Positions 1-9,023 are shown, counted from the stretch's first letter. The stretch: DNA of 64,000 bases from Lachnospiraceae bacterium (GCA_017479935.1 JAFVBO010000097.1:115085-179084); one strand, 5' to 3'. Notes: generated by a model not told the origin, from the letters alone. A program made the numbers and translations.

Positions 1-1340
1 AGGATCGGGTAGACATCTTCATACGGAAGGATGCGTTCCTGCACCGGCAGATGCGGGAGCTCGGGCAGCCCCTGGCTCTTTAAAAACCGGCTGTACAGAA
101 TATAGATATCCCTCGTCTCATACATCTTCATCATCTTTTCGGTGATGACGATTTTTTCCTCTTCCGAAAATTCCCGTCCCCGCAGCGTTTCTTCCGCATC
201 GACTTCGTAATCCATCACGGCGCCCATGCGGTCCAACAGCGGCGTCCCCGTAAACTTGAAGTAGAAGTACTTTTCCAGTTCTTCCGCCGAGACCGTCCAC
301 TTTCGGAACGTGAAGTCCTTAAAGTCCATCAGATCATCTTCCAGGGACAGCACGAAGCCGCGGATTTTTTCCGCGAATTCCTTGGACTGCTTGTACGCGT
401 AATGCGGGGAACCCGCGCCTGCCAGCTGCCGCTCCATCTCATCGTACCGGTCCTCACAGTCGTTGATAAACGACTTCAGCTGCCGGTAGGCGAACAGGTC
501 AAAACTCATCTCCTGAATATTCTGCTCGCCAAGCTCCGGAAGAATGCGGCTGATATAATCGGTAAAAACCGCGTTGGGCGAGAGAATCACCACGCTGTCG
601 GAAGTCAGCCGCTTACGGTCATGGTACAGAAGATAGGCGATCCGGTGAAGCGCCACCGAGGTTTTCCCGCTGCCCGCGCACCCCTGCACAATCAGGATCC
701 GGTCTTTGGTGTTCCGGATGATGGCGTTCTGCTCCCGCTGGATGGTGCGCACGATATTCTTCAAATGCACATCCCCGTTTTTTCCCAGCTCCGCCTTTAA
801 AATCTCATCATCGATCTTGACATCGCTCTCAAAGGCATAGATCATCTTGCCTCTTCGAATCTTATACTGCCATTTGGACGTGATGTCGCCGCTAATCAGG
901 CCGGCCGGAGCCTCAAAGGAAGCCGGACCGCGGTCGTAATCGTAAAACAGACTGGATATGGGCGCGCGCCAGTCGTATATCAGCGGTGTCATTCCCGGCG
1001 CTTCCGAAAAGTTTCCGATTCCGATGTGAAAGCTCTCCGCTTCCTCCTCATCCTCAAACCGGAAATCCACCCGCCCGAAATACGGCGAGTACAGCATCTT
1101 CTGATACCGGTGTTTTAAGTCCAGCTGACTGTTTGTGACGGTCATCTGTCCGAACAGAGCCTTCTGGTTGTCATAATTCTCATAACCATACTCATCCATC
1201 TCGGTATAGTTATCCCAGTAGTACTCGTTCATGGCCTGAATTTCCTGCTCTCCCCTGGAGATGGAAGCGTTCAGCCTTCCGATGGCTTCTTCCAGCTTGG
1301 TCAGAACCAGCTGCAGGTAGGTCTCATTTGGATTCATCAT
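1..1340 (-). CDS. helD: HelD-like superfamily 1 helicase (partial, N-terminal part)
   Basis: The gene starts at 1340 and runs off the left edge, so only about the first 446 residues are visible. A charged, coiled-coil-like N-terminal region (to about residue 80) precedes a Walker A motif GCAGSGKTSVALHRIAYLLY, the form typical of HelD/UvrD-like ATPases. HelD proteins release RNA polymerase from stalled or post-termination complexes in Firmicutes; that role is family knowledge. The ATG lies one base after the thrC stop codon, so translation is probably coupled to thrC. There is a second ATG codon directly after the first. Helicase motifs III-VI would lie outside the window, so I cannot check that the protein is intact. 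Confidence 0.85.
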   Translation of the reverse strand, partial: MMNPNETYLQLVLTKLEEAIGRLNASISRGEQEIQAMNEYYWDNYTEMDEYGYENYDNQKALFGQMTVTNSQLDLKHRYQKMLYSPYFGRVDFRFEDEEEAESFHIGIGNFSEAPGMTPLIYDWRAPISSLFYDYDRGPASFEAPAGLISGDITSKWQYKIRRGKMIYAFESDVKIDDEILKAELGKNGDVHLKNIVRTIQREQNAIIRNTKDRILIVQGCAGSGKTSVALHRIAYLLYHDRKRLTSDSVVILSPNAVFTDYISRILPELGEQNIQEMSFDLFAYRQLKSFINDCEDRYDEMERQLAGAGSPHYAYKQSKEFAEKIRGFVLSLEDDLMDFKDFTFRKWTVSAEELEKYFYFKFTGTPLLDRMGAVMDYEVDAEETLRGREFSEEEKIVITEKMMKMYETRDIYILYSRFLKSQGLPELPHLPVQERILPYEDVYPI

Positions 1341-1341
1341 C

Positions 1342-2838
1342 TTACAATCCCAGATAGGTTTCTACGGTCTTCTTCATGTCGCAGGTCTCGCAGACGGTTC
1401 TGTGAAGAACCGGTGCCGTCCGGATCTCTTCGATGGCAGCCGGAATGGGCATGTTCGACACAGCCGCCAGCTGATCGGCCAGTTTCAGGTCGTCTGCCTC
1501 GTTTCCGTAGGCAGGATCGATGGCGGTTAAGACTGCGCGGGTAAACTTAAACGGACTGGCCGTGGACGCGATCACCGTAACTGCCTCATCCTTCGTCTCT
1601 TCCTTGTACTTCCGGTAGACTCTGGATCCCACCGCCGTATGCGTGTCCATGACATAGCCGGTCTTGTGGAACACGTCCGCAATTTCCTCAGCCACTTCCG
1701 CCTCGGTGGCGCACCCGGCCGCATAATCCGAAAGCCCTTTTCGCTCCTCTTCGGTCAGAGAATACAGGCCCTCTTTGGTCAGAGACGCCATGAGCGCGGC
1801 CGTCCGCTCCGGATCGCGGCCGCATGCCACATACACCATGCGCTCTAAATTGCTGGACACCAGAATATCCATTGAAGGCGATGTGGTGATTCGGAATGCG
1901 CGATCCTTCTTGTCGTAGGTGCCCGACAGGAAGAAATCCGTCAGCACGCGGTTGTCGTTGGACGCGCAGATCAGGCGATGCACGGGAAGCCCCATCTGCT
2001 TCGCCAGATAGGCCGCCAGGATATTGCCAAAGTTCCCCGTGGGAACCACGATGTTGATGGCCTCCCCTTCCTGGATCTTTTCATTCTCCAGGAGTTTTGC
2101 GTATGCGTAGACATAGTACGCCACCTGTGGAATCAGACGCCCGATGTTGATGGAATTGGCGCTGGAGAAGCGGAAGCCCTTCTCAAGCATCTTTTCCTTG
2201 AGCGCCGCGTCGGAAAACATCTTCTTGACGTTGGTCTGGCAATCGTCAAAGTTTCCATGGACGCCGACCACGAACGTATTGGCACCCTTCTGCGTCACCA
2301 TTTGTTTCTTCTGGATCGGGCTGACGCCGTCTTCCGGGAAAAAGACGATGATCCGTGTTCCCGGCACGTCGGCAAAACCGGCCAGCGCAGCCTTTCCGGT
2401 GTCACCGGAGGTAGCGGTTAAAATGACGATCTCATCCGTAATCTGATGCTTTTTCGCGGCACAGGTTAACAGGTAAGGGAGGATGGAAAGCGCCATATCC
2501 TTAAACGCGATGGTTTTTCCGTGGTACAGTTCCAGATAGTAAGCGCCGTCCGCGTACGCCAGAGGGGCGATCACATCGGTCTCGAACTTATCATCGTAGG
2601 CGTGATCGATGCAGTAGTGCAGTTCCTCCTCGGTGTAATCGGTCAGGAACCGCTTCATGACTTCAAAAGCCACCTCGCGATAGTTCATCTCGGCCAGCTT
2701 TTTCCACTCTGCGTCAAGCGTCGGGATCTCTTCCGGAAAATACAGACCGCCGTCCCCCGCCAGTCCGCGTAAAATCGCCTCCGAAGAAAGAACCTGTTCC
2801 TTCTCTCCCCGTGTGCTGCTGTATCGAATGTCTTTCAT
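1342..2838 (-). CDS. thrC: Threonine synthase
   Basis: The 498-residue protein converts O-phospho-L-homoserine to L-threonine with pyridoxal phosphate, the last step of threonine synthesis in the cytoplasm. The PLP-binding lysine is Lys113 in HGKTIAFKDMALS, and TATSGDTGKAA (about 141-151) is the phosphate/substrate loop. The length and the N-terminal YSSTRG match the long, yeast/E. coli-type class rather than the shorter Bacillus type. A ribosome binding site AGGAGGAC lies just before the ATG. The gene is followed one base later by helD and preceded 34 bases upstream by pgeF, so it is probably co-transcribed with both. No T-box or threonine leader is visible in the short upstream gap. Confidence 0.95.
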   Translation of the reverse strand: MKDIRYSSTRGEKEQVLSSEAILRGLAGDGGLYFPEEIPTLDAEWKKLAEMNYREVAFEVMKRFLTDYTEEELHYCIDHAYDDKFETDVIAPLAYADGAYYLELYHGKTIAFKDMALSILPYLLTCAAKKHQITDEIVILTATSGDTGKAALAGFADVPGTRIIVFFPEDGVSPIQKKQMVTQKGANTFVVGVHGNFDDCQTNVKKMFSDAALKEKMLEKGFRFSSANSINIGRLIPQVAYYVYAYAKLLENEKIQEGEAINIVVPTGNFGNILAAYLAKQMGLPVHRLICASNDNRVLTDFFLSGTYDKKDRAFRITTSPSMDILVSSNLERMVYVACGRDPERTAALMASLTKEGLYSLTEEERKGLSDYAAGCATEAEVAEEIADVFHKTGYVMDTHTAVGSRVYRKYKEETKDEAVTVIASTASPFKFTRAVLTAIDPAYGNEADDLKLADQLAAVSNMPIPAAIEEIRTAPVLHRTVCETCDMKKTVETYLGL

Positions 2839-2872
2839 TGCTTGTCCTCCTATGACTTAGCCTGGCTTTTCT

Positions 2873-3727
2873 TTAAGTCTCTGCTTTCAACGAGATGAAC
2901 GCACCCAGATTTCCGCGTTTCCCATGGGATGCCCGATGGGAAAACAGCTCCTTCGAGTTACAGCAGGTGCATACATTCGTAACCGCCAGATGATCTTCCG
3001 TGATCCCCGCCCGCTTTAAGACGAGCACGTTTGCCTCCCACAGATCCAGATGCCATTTTTCCCCGGGCTTTCTGACGAAAATCCGCTGGACCTCTTCCGT
3101 GGTCCATTTCTCACGGAACGCATCGTACAGTTCATCGCCCACTTCATAACAGTCCCGGCAGATCCCGGGCCCGATCGCGGCCAGGATATCTTCCCGTCTG
3201 CACCCGAACGTCTCCGTCATCTTGCGGACGGTCACCTCTCCCATGCCGGCAAGCGTCCCCCGCCAGCCCGAATGCGATGTGGCCACCACTTTTCTGACCG
3301 GGTCCAGGAACAACAGGGGAATACAGTCCGCGTAAAACGTGGCCAGAACCAGCCCCGGCACATCGGTGATCAGGCCGTCCACATCCTCGTAGTCCGTCTC
3401 GGTCAGAAACCCCTTTCCGGCATCCGCCTCCGTGACAACCCGGACATTCGTGGTATGCGTCTGCCTGGAAAAGACGAGTCTGTTCGGATTCACATCCATG
3501 GCAGCGAGGAAGCGCCGGAAATTCTCCCTGGTCTTCTGCGGATCGTCCCCGCGGGAGGAGGTGAAGTTCATGGTGGCAAACTCGTTTTCGCTCACGCCTC
3601 CCATTCGGGTGGAGAAGGCGGCGTGAACCAGCCCCGTCCTGTCAAAAAGCGGGAAGGTAAAGAGCGGTATTCCCTTTTTTTCTGTGAACAACAAGCCATT
3701 TTCATGGACCTGTTCCCGGTAAATCAT
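2873..3727 (-). CDS. pgeF: PgeF/YfiH laccase-domain protein (peptidoglycan editing factor)
   Basis: A multicopper-polyphenol-oxidase/YfiH family protein of about 284 residues. Family members are zinc enzymes acting on purine nucleosides, and PgeF removes mis-incorporated residues from peptidoglycan precursors; the exact substrate here is not deducible. Typical metal/active-site segments are visible: SRQTHTTNVRVV, FYADCIPLLFLD and VATSHSGWRGTLAGMG. The ORF is open to 3808, but I chose the ATG at 3725-3727 because it has a GGAAGGGGG ribosome binding site and the family normally starts close to this point; the upstream part looks like read-through. Next downstream gene is thrC. Confidence 0.85.
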   Translation of the reverse strand: MIYREQVHENGLLFTEKKGIPLFTFPLFDRTGLVHAAFSTRMGGVSENEFATMNFTSSRGDDPQKTRENFRRFLAAMDVNPNRLVFSRQTHTTNVRVVTEADAGKGFLTETDYEDVDGLITDVPGLVLATFYADCIPLLFLDPVRKVVATSHSGWRGTLAGMGEVTVRKMTETFGCRREDILAAIGPGICRDCYEVGDELYDAFREKWTTEEVQRIFVRKPGEKWHLDLWEANVLVLKRAGITEDHLAVTNVCTCCNSKELFSHRASHGKRGNLGAFISLKAET

Positions 3728-3827
3728 GCCGCTACCCCCTTCCTTTTGGTATGAGCTGCTTATGGCATTTTCTGCCCTATGCATCGATAACGTTCGCATC
3801 GTCTGCATGAAACCTTTGGGACTTTGT

Positions 3828-4172
3828 TCAGAAGGCGTCTTTCAGGTGCCGCACATCTTCCCCGCAGATCGATACCACATCAAAGCGGCACGGCGTCTCT
3901 TCCGAAAGGTGCCGCTTCATCAGGTACACGCGCGCCGCCATGCGGATCGCCGCCTGCTTCTCAAACGTAACCGCCTCCGCCGGATCCCCGCAGCGATCGT
4001 TCTTTCGCCCTTTGACCTCTACAAAGACCAGCGTCTTTTTGTCCTGGGCAATCAAATCGATCTCTCCGTGCCTGGCATGGAAGTTCCGCTCGAGAATGCG
4101 CATTCCTTTTTCTTCCAAACAGGCAGCCGCCAGATCCTCATAGCCGCTGCCAGTCTTTCGTCTATTCTCCAT
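3828..4172 (-). CDS. UPF0102 (YraN) family putative endonuclease
   Basis: A 114-residue protein with the YraN/UPF0102 fold, a PD-(D/E)xK nuclease-like family. The catalytic signature is visible as RHGEIDLIAQD followed by LVFVEVKGRKN, where E, D, E and K are the putative metal-binding residues. The family's role is not firmly established; a DNA-processing or repair function is inferred from the fold. It starts three bases after the rnhB stop, a gene pairing common in bacteria, so it is almost certainly translated from the same message. Confidence 0.85.
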   Translation of the reverse strand: MENRRKTGSGYEDLAAACLEEKGMRILERNFHARHGEIDLIAQDKKTLVFVEVKGRKNDRCGDPAEAVTFEKQAAIRMAARVYLMKRHLSEETPCRFDVVSICGEDVRHLKDAF

Positions 4173-4175
4173 GGT

Positions 4176-4817
4176 TTACTCCCGGAAGTTTTTTAAGAAG
4201 CTCTTCCGATGGATCGGGCACGGACCGTACGCCCGGATGGCGTCCGAATGCTGTTTTGTCCCGTAGCCCTTGTGCTTCGCAAAGCCATATTCCGGATACA
4301 TGTCATCGTAGGACACCATGATCCGGTCCCTGGTCACCTTGGCCAGAATGCTCGCAGCCGCGATGGATACGCTCTTCGCATCTCCTTTGATGATGGATAC
4401 CTGCTCGCCTGTTACGCCCGGAATGATCACGGCATCGTTTAAGAGCACGTCCGGCATCACGGGGAGCTGCGCAAGGGCGCGCTTCATGGCCAGATAATCG
4501 GCCTGCAGGATGTTGATCTCGTCAATCTCCTCCGGAGAGGCCATTCCAATTCCGTAGCCGATGGCGTATTCCCTGATCTCATCGAACAGGACCTCTCTCC
4601 GTTTTTCCGTCACCTTTTTGGAATCATTTAAATAAAGAAAGTCATGATCCAAGGGGAGGATGACAGCCGCCGCGACAACCGGACCTGCCAAGGGGCCGCG
4701 CCCTGCTTCATCGATGCCGCAGATAACTCCATGCGAAGCATATTCCCGTTCAAATTGCTTCATGGCGTCCAGTCTTTCCAGTTCCGCCCTGCGTTTTATT
4801 TCCTGTTTTTCCGTCAT
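4176..4817 (-). CDS. rnhB: Ribonuclease HII
   Basis: A 213-residue type 2 RNase H that cleaves the RNA strand of RNA-DNA hybrids and starts ribonucleotide excision repair. The catalytic motif GIDEAGRGPLAGPVVAAA (about residues 34-51), the SIAAASILAKVTRD helix with later catalytic acidic residues, and GFAKHKGYGTKQH are all present. The N-terminal 30 residues are charged and slightly longer than in minimal homologues. It sits between lepB upstream and yraN downstream, in the usual Firmicutes block with rbgA. Confidence 0.96.
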   Translation of the reverse strand: MTEKQEIKRRAELERLDAMKQFEREYASHGVICGIDEAGRGPLAGPVVAAAVILPLDHDFLYLNDSKKVTEKRREVLFDEIREYAIGYGIGMASPEEIDEINILQADYLAMKRALAQLPVMPDVLLNDAVIIPGVTGEQVSIIKGDAKSVSIAAASILAKVTRDRIMVSYDDMYPEYGFAKHKGYGTKQHSDAIRAYGPCPIHRKSFLKNFRE

Positions 4818-4874
4818 GAATCATCACGCACCTTTGTTACGCGTTCTTCGCCCTCATGGCCGGGCAAAAATCCC

Positions 4875-5456
4875 TTATTCCAGAAAGCCGAAACTGGTGA
4901 GCGGCCAGATCCGGATGAACGCCTTGCCCATAAACTGGCTGCGCTTCACATTCCCGACCACTTCCTTGCGGCTGTCCTGACTGTTGTTGCGGTTGTCTCC
5001 CAGAACAAAATACTCGTCTTCTCCGAGCGTAATCTCCTGGGCGGCTCTGCCTGCCTTCTTGATGGGCTCATATCCGTAGTCTTCTTCCAAGAGCTCACCG
5101 TTGATATAGATCCCGGACCCGATGATCTGTACCGTCTCCCCGGGCAGCCCGATGATTCTCTTGATATAATACGTTTTATCCGTCGGATTCTCCAGAAAGA
5201 CGACGATGTCAAAACGCTCGGGATTGCCCAACCGATAGGAAAGCTTGTCGACAATCAGCTGATCTCCATTTTCCAGCGTGTCATACATGGAACTTCCGGA
5301 CACTTCCGTTCTCTGACCGACGAAGGTGACAATGAGAAACGTGAGAAGAAAAATCCCACCAAAATAAATCACCACGTCCATAATTTCCTTAAACAGGCTG
5401 CGCGGCTTCTCCGCTTTTTCCAGTTCTTCTGTCTTTTCTACCTCTTCCCAATTCAT
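4875..5456 (-). CDS. lepB: Signal peptidase I
   Basis: A 193-residue membrane serine protease that removes signal peptides from exported proteins at the outer face of the membrane. A charged cytoplasmic N-terminus is followed by one membrane segment (about 26-46), then box B GSSMYDTLENGDQ with the nucleophilic Ser, box D YYIKRIIGLPGE with the general-base Lys, and box E GDNRNNSQDSR. All catalytic residues are therefore intact, in contrast to the paralogue at 6453-7022. It lies between rbgA and rnhB; together with the second copy it brackets rbgA. Confidence 0.95.
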   Translation of the reverse strand: MNWEEVEKTEELEKAEKPRSLFKEIMDVVIYFGGIFLLTFLIVTFVGQRTEVSGSSMYDTLENGDQLIVDKLSYRLGNPERFDIVVFLENPTDKTYYIKRIIGLPGETVQIIGSGIYINGELLEEDYGYEPIKKAGRAAQEITLGEDEYFVLGDNRNNSQDSRKEVVGNVKRSQFMGKAFIRIWPLTSFGFLE

Positions 5457-5532
5457 GATTTTTCCCTTCTTTCCTAAATACCCTTCTGTCCCGACGATGA
5501 AGCGCTTCGTATCTGCTAGGCCAACGCTTCAC

Positions 5533-5594
5533 GCATGCTTGTTCCCTGCTTTGCTACGCTTCGCACTTGCTTGTTCCCTGCTTTGCTACGCTTC
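5533..5594. repeat. Tandem 32-bp duplication at the rbgA 3' end
   Basis: Two near-identical copies, at 5533-5562 and 5563-5594, share the core CTTGTTCCCTGCTTTGCTAC. One copy covers the rbgA stop codon at 5586-5588, and the other lies just downstream, so the end of rbgA appears to have been duplicated in tandem. A degenerate third start, CGCTTC, recurs further downstream. There is no poly-T after a stem, so it is not a terminator. Confidence 0.7.
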
Positions 5595-6440
5595 ACTCAC
5601 GCTCTCCAGCGTGATACGTCCCAGCCTTCCGCTTCGAAAATCCTCCAGTACGAGCGCCGCCGCCCGGTCTGTGTCGGCCTCCCCGCCCTTCTTCAGACAG
5701 TTGCGCGCCACGGCGATATCCGAAAGAAGCACCTCCGGTTTTTTCTCCGTCGCTTCTTCCAGCCCATATCGCTCCGGCAGCGCCTTAGGGTACTCCCTCT
5801 GAAGGAACCGGATGAGTTCCCACGAAAGTTCCGTAACGTTCAGTATATCATCTTTTATCGATCCGATCAATGCAAGCTTTAATCCCACCTGCGAATCTTC
5901 AAACTTGGGCCAGAGAATCCCCGGCGTATCCAGGAGCTCCAGCTGCTTATTCAGCCGGATCCACTGGTTTCCGCGTGTTACCCCCGGCTTGTTGCCGGTC
6001 TTGGCGGACGCTTTTCCTGCCATCGTATTGATGAAGGTGGACTTCCCGGAGTTGGGAATTCCCGCCACCATAGCCCGGACCGGGCGGTTTAAGATCCCTC
6101 GCTTGCGGTCGCGCTCGGTTTTCTCTTTCGTCGCCTGCGCGATGACGGCCTGAATCTGCTTCTTGCCTTCTCCGTTTCTGGCATCCATGGCCATACAGTA
6201 CAGGCCTTCCTCCGAAAACCGTTCCATCCAGCGTTTCGTGCGGGCCGGATCTGCCAGGTCTGCCTTATTAAAGATCACCACGCGGGATTTATCTTTCGCC
6301 ATCGCGAACAGATCCGGATTGCGCCCGGAAAGCGGGACGCGCGCGTCCGTGATCTCGATGACCAGGTCCACCAGCTTCAGATCTTCCTGCATGGCGCGCT
6401 TGGCCTTTGTCATATGTCCCGGATACCATTGTATGTTCAT
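5586..6440 (-). CDS. rbgA: Ribosome biogenesis GTPase RbgA (YlqF)
   Basis: A 284-residue circularly permuted GTPase needed for late assembly of the 50S subunit in Firmicutes. The permuted order is visible: G4 VVIFNKADL (about residue 54-62) precedes G1 GIPNSGKSTFIN (about 127-138) and G3 DTPGILWPKF (about 174-183). The N-terminus IQWYPGHMTKAKRAM is the family hallmark. The C-terminus ends inside a 32-bp tandem repeat. It lies between two signal peptidase genes and downstream of rplS, consistent with its link to large-subunit assembly. Confidence 0.96.
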   Translation of the reverse strand: MNIQWYPGHMTKAKRAMQEDLKLVDLVIEITDARVPLSGRNPDLFAMAKDKSRVVIFNKADLADPARTKRWMERFSEEGLYCMAMDARNGEGKKQIQAVIAQATKEKTERDRKRGILNRPVRAMVAGIPNSGKSTFINTMAGKASAKTGNKPGVTRGNQWIRLNKQLELLDTPGILWPKFEDSQVGLKLALIGSIKDDILNVTELSWELIRFLQREYPKALPERYGLEEATEKKPEVLLSDIAVARNCLKKGGEADTDRAAALVLEDFRSGRLGRITLESVSEA

Positions 6441-6452
6441 GCCGATTGCTCC

Positions 6453-7022
6453 CTATTTTACAAAGCCCATTTCATCTAATGGCTCCAGTTTAAACCAGAC
6501 TTTTCCGATCAAATCCGCTCTGCGCACGTTGCCGACGCTTTCAAACCGGCTGTCTTCACTGTTGTCCCGATTGTCTCCCAGGACAAAATACTCGTTTTCC
6601 CCTAAAATCACGGGTTCGGACGCCAAGCCCGATAACACGGCCTTATCCAGCTGATCCCGCAGCGCTAACGGACTCCCGTTCACATACAGCTGCCCGTCTT
6701 TCATCTGAACGGTTTCGCCCGGAAGACCAATCACCCGGCGAATCAGGGTTCGCTCCTCGCCGTTTCCGCTCTGGCTTTTGAAATACACCAACTGCAGCCG
6801 CTCCGGCTCCTGAAACAAATACGTAAGGCGGTTCACAAAGACGACATTGCCGTCCGAAAGAACGGATTCCATCGACCGTCCTGTGACAGTGATCGGAGAC
6901 ACAAAGTAAAAGCCGATCATGACGGCAAAGGTAACCGCCGCCGTGAAATTCACCACAAAGCGAAGCGTCTCCTGCAGTTTTCTTTTTCTCTTATCCACCC
7001 GATAAAAACTGGGAACTGCCAT
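6453..7022 (-). CDS. Signal peptidase I paralogue with Lys-to-Arg change in box D
   Basis: A signal peptidase I (S26) family protein of 189 residues from the ATG at 7020-7022, which follows a GGGAAGGA ribosome binding site; the frame is open to 7130 but without a better start. It has one membrane segment after a basic N-terminus, box B ITVTGRSMESVLSDGN with the nucleophilic Ser, and box E GDNRDNSEDSR. The position of the general-base Lys in box D reads TLIRRVIGLPGE, so Lys is replaced by Arg. Either activity is altered or lost, or the enzyme is specialised. The paralogue at 4875-5456 keeps the Lys. Confidence 0.88.
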   Translation of the reverse strand: MAVPSFYRVDKRKRKLQETLRFVVNFTAAVTFAVMIGFYFVSPITVTGRSMESVLSDGNVVFVNRLTYLFQEPERLQLVYFKSQSGNGEERTLIRRVIGLPGETVQMKDGQLYVNGSPLALRDQLDKAVLSGLASEPVILGENEYFVLGDNRDNSEDSRFESVGNVRRADLIGKVWFKLEPLDEMGFVK

Positions 7023-7092
7023 GCAAGTATCCTTCCCATTAAACAACGAAAGGGACAAGTACCGTAAAGTATTTGCCCCCTCGCAGACGATC

Positions 7093-7437
7093 TTATTTAA
7101 CCAGTTCCTTGACCTTCGCCTTCTTGCCAACGCGACCGCGCAGGTAGTTCAGCTTAGCTCTTCTTACTTTACCGTGTCTTACAACCTCAATGTGATCGAT
7201 AGAGGGAGAATTGACCGGCCACGTTCTCTCAACGCCTACGCCGTTGGAAGTCTTGCGGACCGTAAAGGTTTCGCGCAGACCGCCGTTCTGTCTCTTTAAA
7301 ACCACACCTTCGAAAACCTGAATTCTCTCACGGTTTCCTTCTTTGATCTTGGCGTGTACACGCACGGTGTCGCCGACGCGGAAAGGAGCGACCTCTTTCA
7401 GCTGCTCGGCCTCAATCTGTTTAATAATGTCGTTCAT
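7093..7437 (-). CDS. rplS: 50S ribosomal protein L19
   Basis: The 114-residue L19 sits at the 30S-50S interface. The sequence has the family segments [20 protein letters not shown] and [12 protein letters not shown], and a C-terminal basic tail [20 protein letters not shown] strong ribosome binding site TAGGAGG precedes the ATG. Its own promoter lies about 75 bases upstream, so L19 can be expressed independently of trmD. The next genes downstream are the signal peptidase paralogue and rbgA. Confidence 0.97.
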   Translation of the reverse strand: MNDIIKQIEAEQLKEVAPFRVGDTVRVHAKIKEGNRERIQVFEGVVLKRQNGGLRETFTVRKTSNGVGVERTWPVNSPSIDHIEVVRHGKVRRAKLNYLRGRVGKKAKVKELVK

Positions 7438-7513
7438 GGTAGTGTAACCTCCTATTATTCGATGTTCTTAATGCCGCCAGCAACAGAGGACCATCTTTTC
7501 TACACAATTCGTT

Positions 7514-7542
7514 ATTCTATCATGTTTCCCTCGCCTTGGCAA
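7514..7542 (-). promoter_or_regulatory. rplS promoter
   Basis: On the minus strand, TTGCCA (7537-7542) and TAGAAT (7514-7519) are separated by exactly 17 bases, a good sigma-A promoter. It would give a leader of roughly 70-75 bases ahead of rplS. Firmicutes rplS genes often carry an autoregulatory L19 leader; I could not confirm its fold here. Confidence 0.75.
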
Positions 7543-7583
7543 GAAAAACTTTCGGGATTATTTCTGTTTTTCAGCGATTGGTA

Positions 7584-7603
7584 CTATTTACGGGTCGGGT
7601 AGC
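7584..7603. repeat. Dispersed motif CTATTTACGGGTCGGGTAGC
   Basis: This 20-base stretch recurs at 62592-62611 with one difference. Both copies lie within about 60 bases downstream of the stop codon of a minus-strand gene (trmD here, the ABC-F gene there). On the minus strand it reads as a C-rich GCTACCCGACCCG string. I do not recognise it. Confidence 0.6.
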
Positions 7604-7624
7604 GCTCTTGCTTTGAGAAAGCAG

Positions 7625-8365
7625 TCACTCACCTTGCTCGTCCGTCAAAGAATCCAGGAATTTTCTGTCCGCCTTCGTCAGCTCCACCTGCTCAAACATG
7701 TCCGGCCGCATGGCCCGGGTCCGAAGCAGGGACTGCTGTCTGCGCCAGGTTTCGATATTCTTATGGTGTCCCGAAAGCAGCACCGCCGGCACTTCCCGCC
7801 CCTCAAACACATCGGGGCGCGTGTACTGCGGGTACTCTAAGAGATGTCCCTGATGCGACTCCTGCCCGGCGGATTCTTCATTATTTAAAACCCCCGGCAC
7901 CAGGCGCGAAATCGTGTCGATCATGACCATGGCCGGAAGCTCCCCGCCCGTCAGCACATAGTCGCCGATGGAGACCGGATCCGTGACGATCATCTCCAGT
8001 ACACGCTCATCGATGCCCTCGTAATGACCGCACAGAAAGATCAGTTCCTCTTCCTTGGCGAACTCTTCGGCCATTCGCTGGTCAAAGACGCGCCCCTGCG
8101 GCGTCAGATAAATGCATCTTGGCTTCTTTTCGCAGTCTTTTGTCACCGCCTGGAAGGCGCGGTACACAGGCCCCGGCTGCATGACCATGCCGGCCCCGCC
8201 GCCGTAAGGGTAATCGTCCACCCGGTTATGTTTGTTCTCCGCAAAATCCCGGATATCCGTGGCGTCAATGGATAAAAGGCCCTTTTCCATCGCCCGCCCG
8301 ATGATGCTGGTGTGAAGTCCGTTCATCACCATATCCGGAAACAGTGTTAGTACATGAAATTTCAT
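7625..8365 (-). CDS. trmD: tRNA (guanine-N1-)-methyltransferase
   Basis: A protein of about 246 residues that uses S-adenosylmethionine to methylate G37 of tRNAs, preventing frameshifting. The SPOUT trefoil-knot motifs are visible: [26 protein letters not shown] and [20 protein letters not shown] place the start at the ATG of [12 protein letters not shown], the conserved family start; a GTG at 8389 would add eight residues but has no ribosome binding site. It follows rimM in the ribosome-maturation operon. Confidence 0.95.
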   Translation of the reverse strand: MKFHVLTLFPDMVMNGLHTSIIGRAMEKGLLSIDATDIRDFAENKHNRVDDYPYGGGAGMVMQPGPVYRAFQAVTKDCEKKPRCIYLTPQGRVFDQRMAEEFAKEEELIFLCGHYEGIDERVLEMIVTDPVSIGDYVLTGGELPAMVMIDTISRLVPGVLNNEESAGQESHQGHLLEYPQYTRPDVFEGREVPAVLLSGHHKNIETWRRQQSLLRTRAMRPDMFEQVELTKADRKFLDSLTDEQGE

Positions 8366-8422
8366 ATTTGTGACCAAGTAATCGCGCACACCACACGCTT
8401 AAAAGCCGCATGCGCAGACATT

Positions 8423-8935
8423 CTAATCCAGAAGGCCATCCGGAATGACCACGGTCATGACCCGGTTTTCCAAATCCACGTTTTGCACGCAGGAAGCGAT
8501 CGCCGGAAGCAGAACCGTGTTCTTTTCCCCGTCGCGCTTGATCTCGTAGCAGTCATTGGCTCCCGTTGCGAGCACATCCACCACCTCGCCAAAGCGCGCT
8601 CCGTCCTCCGTTACCACCGTAAGGCCGATGATATCCGAGATATAGTACTCGTTTTCCGCGCAGGGCATGGCTTCACTTCTTTCAATCAGAAGATCCGCGT
8701 TCCGGTACAGCGCGGCCCGGTCCATATCATCGATCCCCTTCGCCTTGATGATCACAAACTGCTTAAAGAAACGCACCTGCTCAAGTTCCCACTCTTCGCG
8801 GCCTTTGGAGGTGACCGCCGTCACCTTTTTTAACTTCTTAAAACGGGACGGGTCATCGGTTGTGGGATATACCTTCATTTCTCCATGAACGCCGTGCGTC
8901 GTGGTGATAACGCCTACGCGCAAATACTCTTCCAT
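8423..8935 (-). CDS. rimM: 16S rRNA processing protein RimM
   Basis: About 170 residues, a 30S maturation factor that binds ribosomal protein S19. The N-terminal RimM domain starts MEEYLRVGVITTTHGVHGEMKV, and the C-terminal PRC-barrel domain contains YYISDIIGLTVVTEDGARFG. The start at 8933-8935 was chosen for its conserved sequence and the AAAGGGG site before it; the longer frame to 8962 adds only MAFGKGRNR. It sits between khpA and trmD as in most Firmicutes. Confidence 0.94.
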   Translation of the reverse strand: MEEYLRVGVITTTHGVHGEMKVYPTTDDPSRFKKLKKVTAVTSKGREEWELEQVRFFKQFVIIKAKGIDDMDRAALYRNADLLIERSEAMPCAENEYYISDIIGLTVVTEDGARFGEVVDVLATGANDCYEIKRDGEKNTVLLPAIASCVQNVDLENRVMTVVIPDGLLD

Positions 8936-9023
8936 TCTATTACGCCCCTTTCCAAAAGCCATGATGCCAAGAAAGCCGAACGCGTCTTCTTTACGTCGTC
9001 CGGCTTCGAGCTTTTCTTCTTGT

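Noticed and set aside
402..800. Plus-strand ORF opposite helD
   Set aside because: It is the antisense shadow of the helD reading frame, with no ribosome binding site or recognisable domain.
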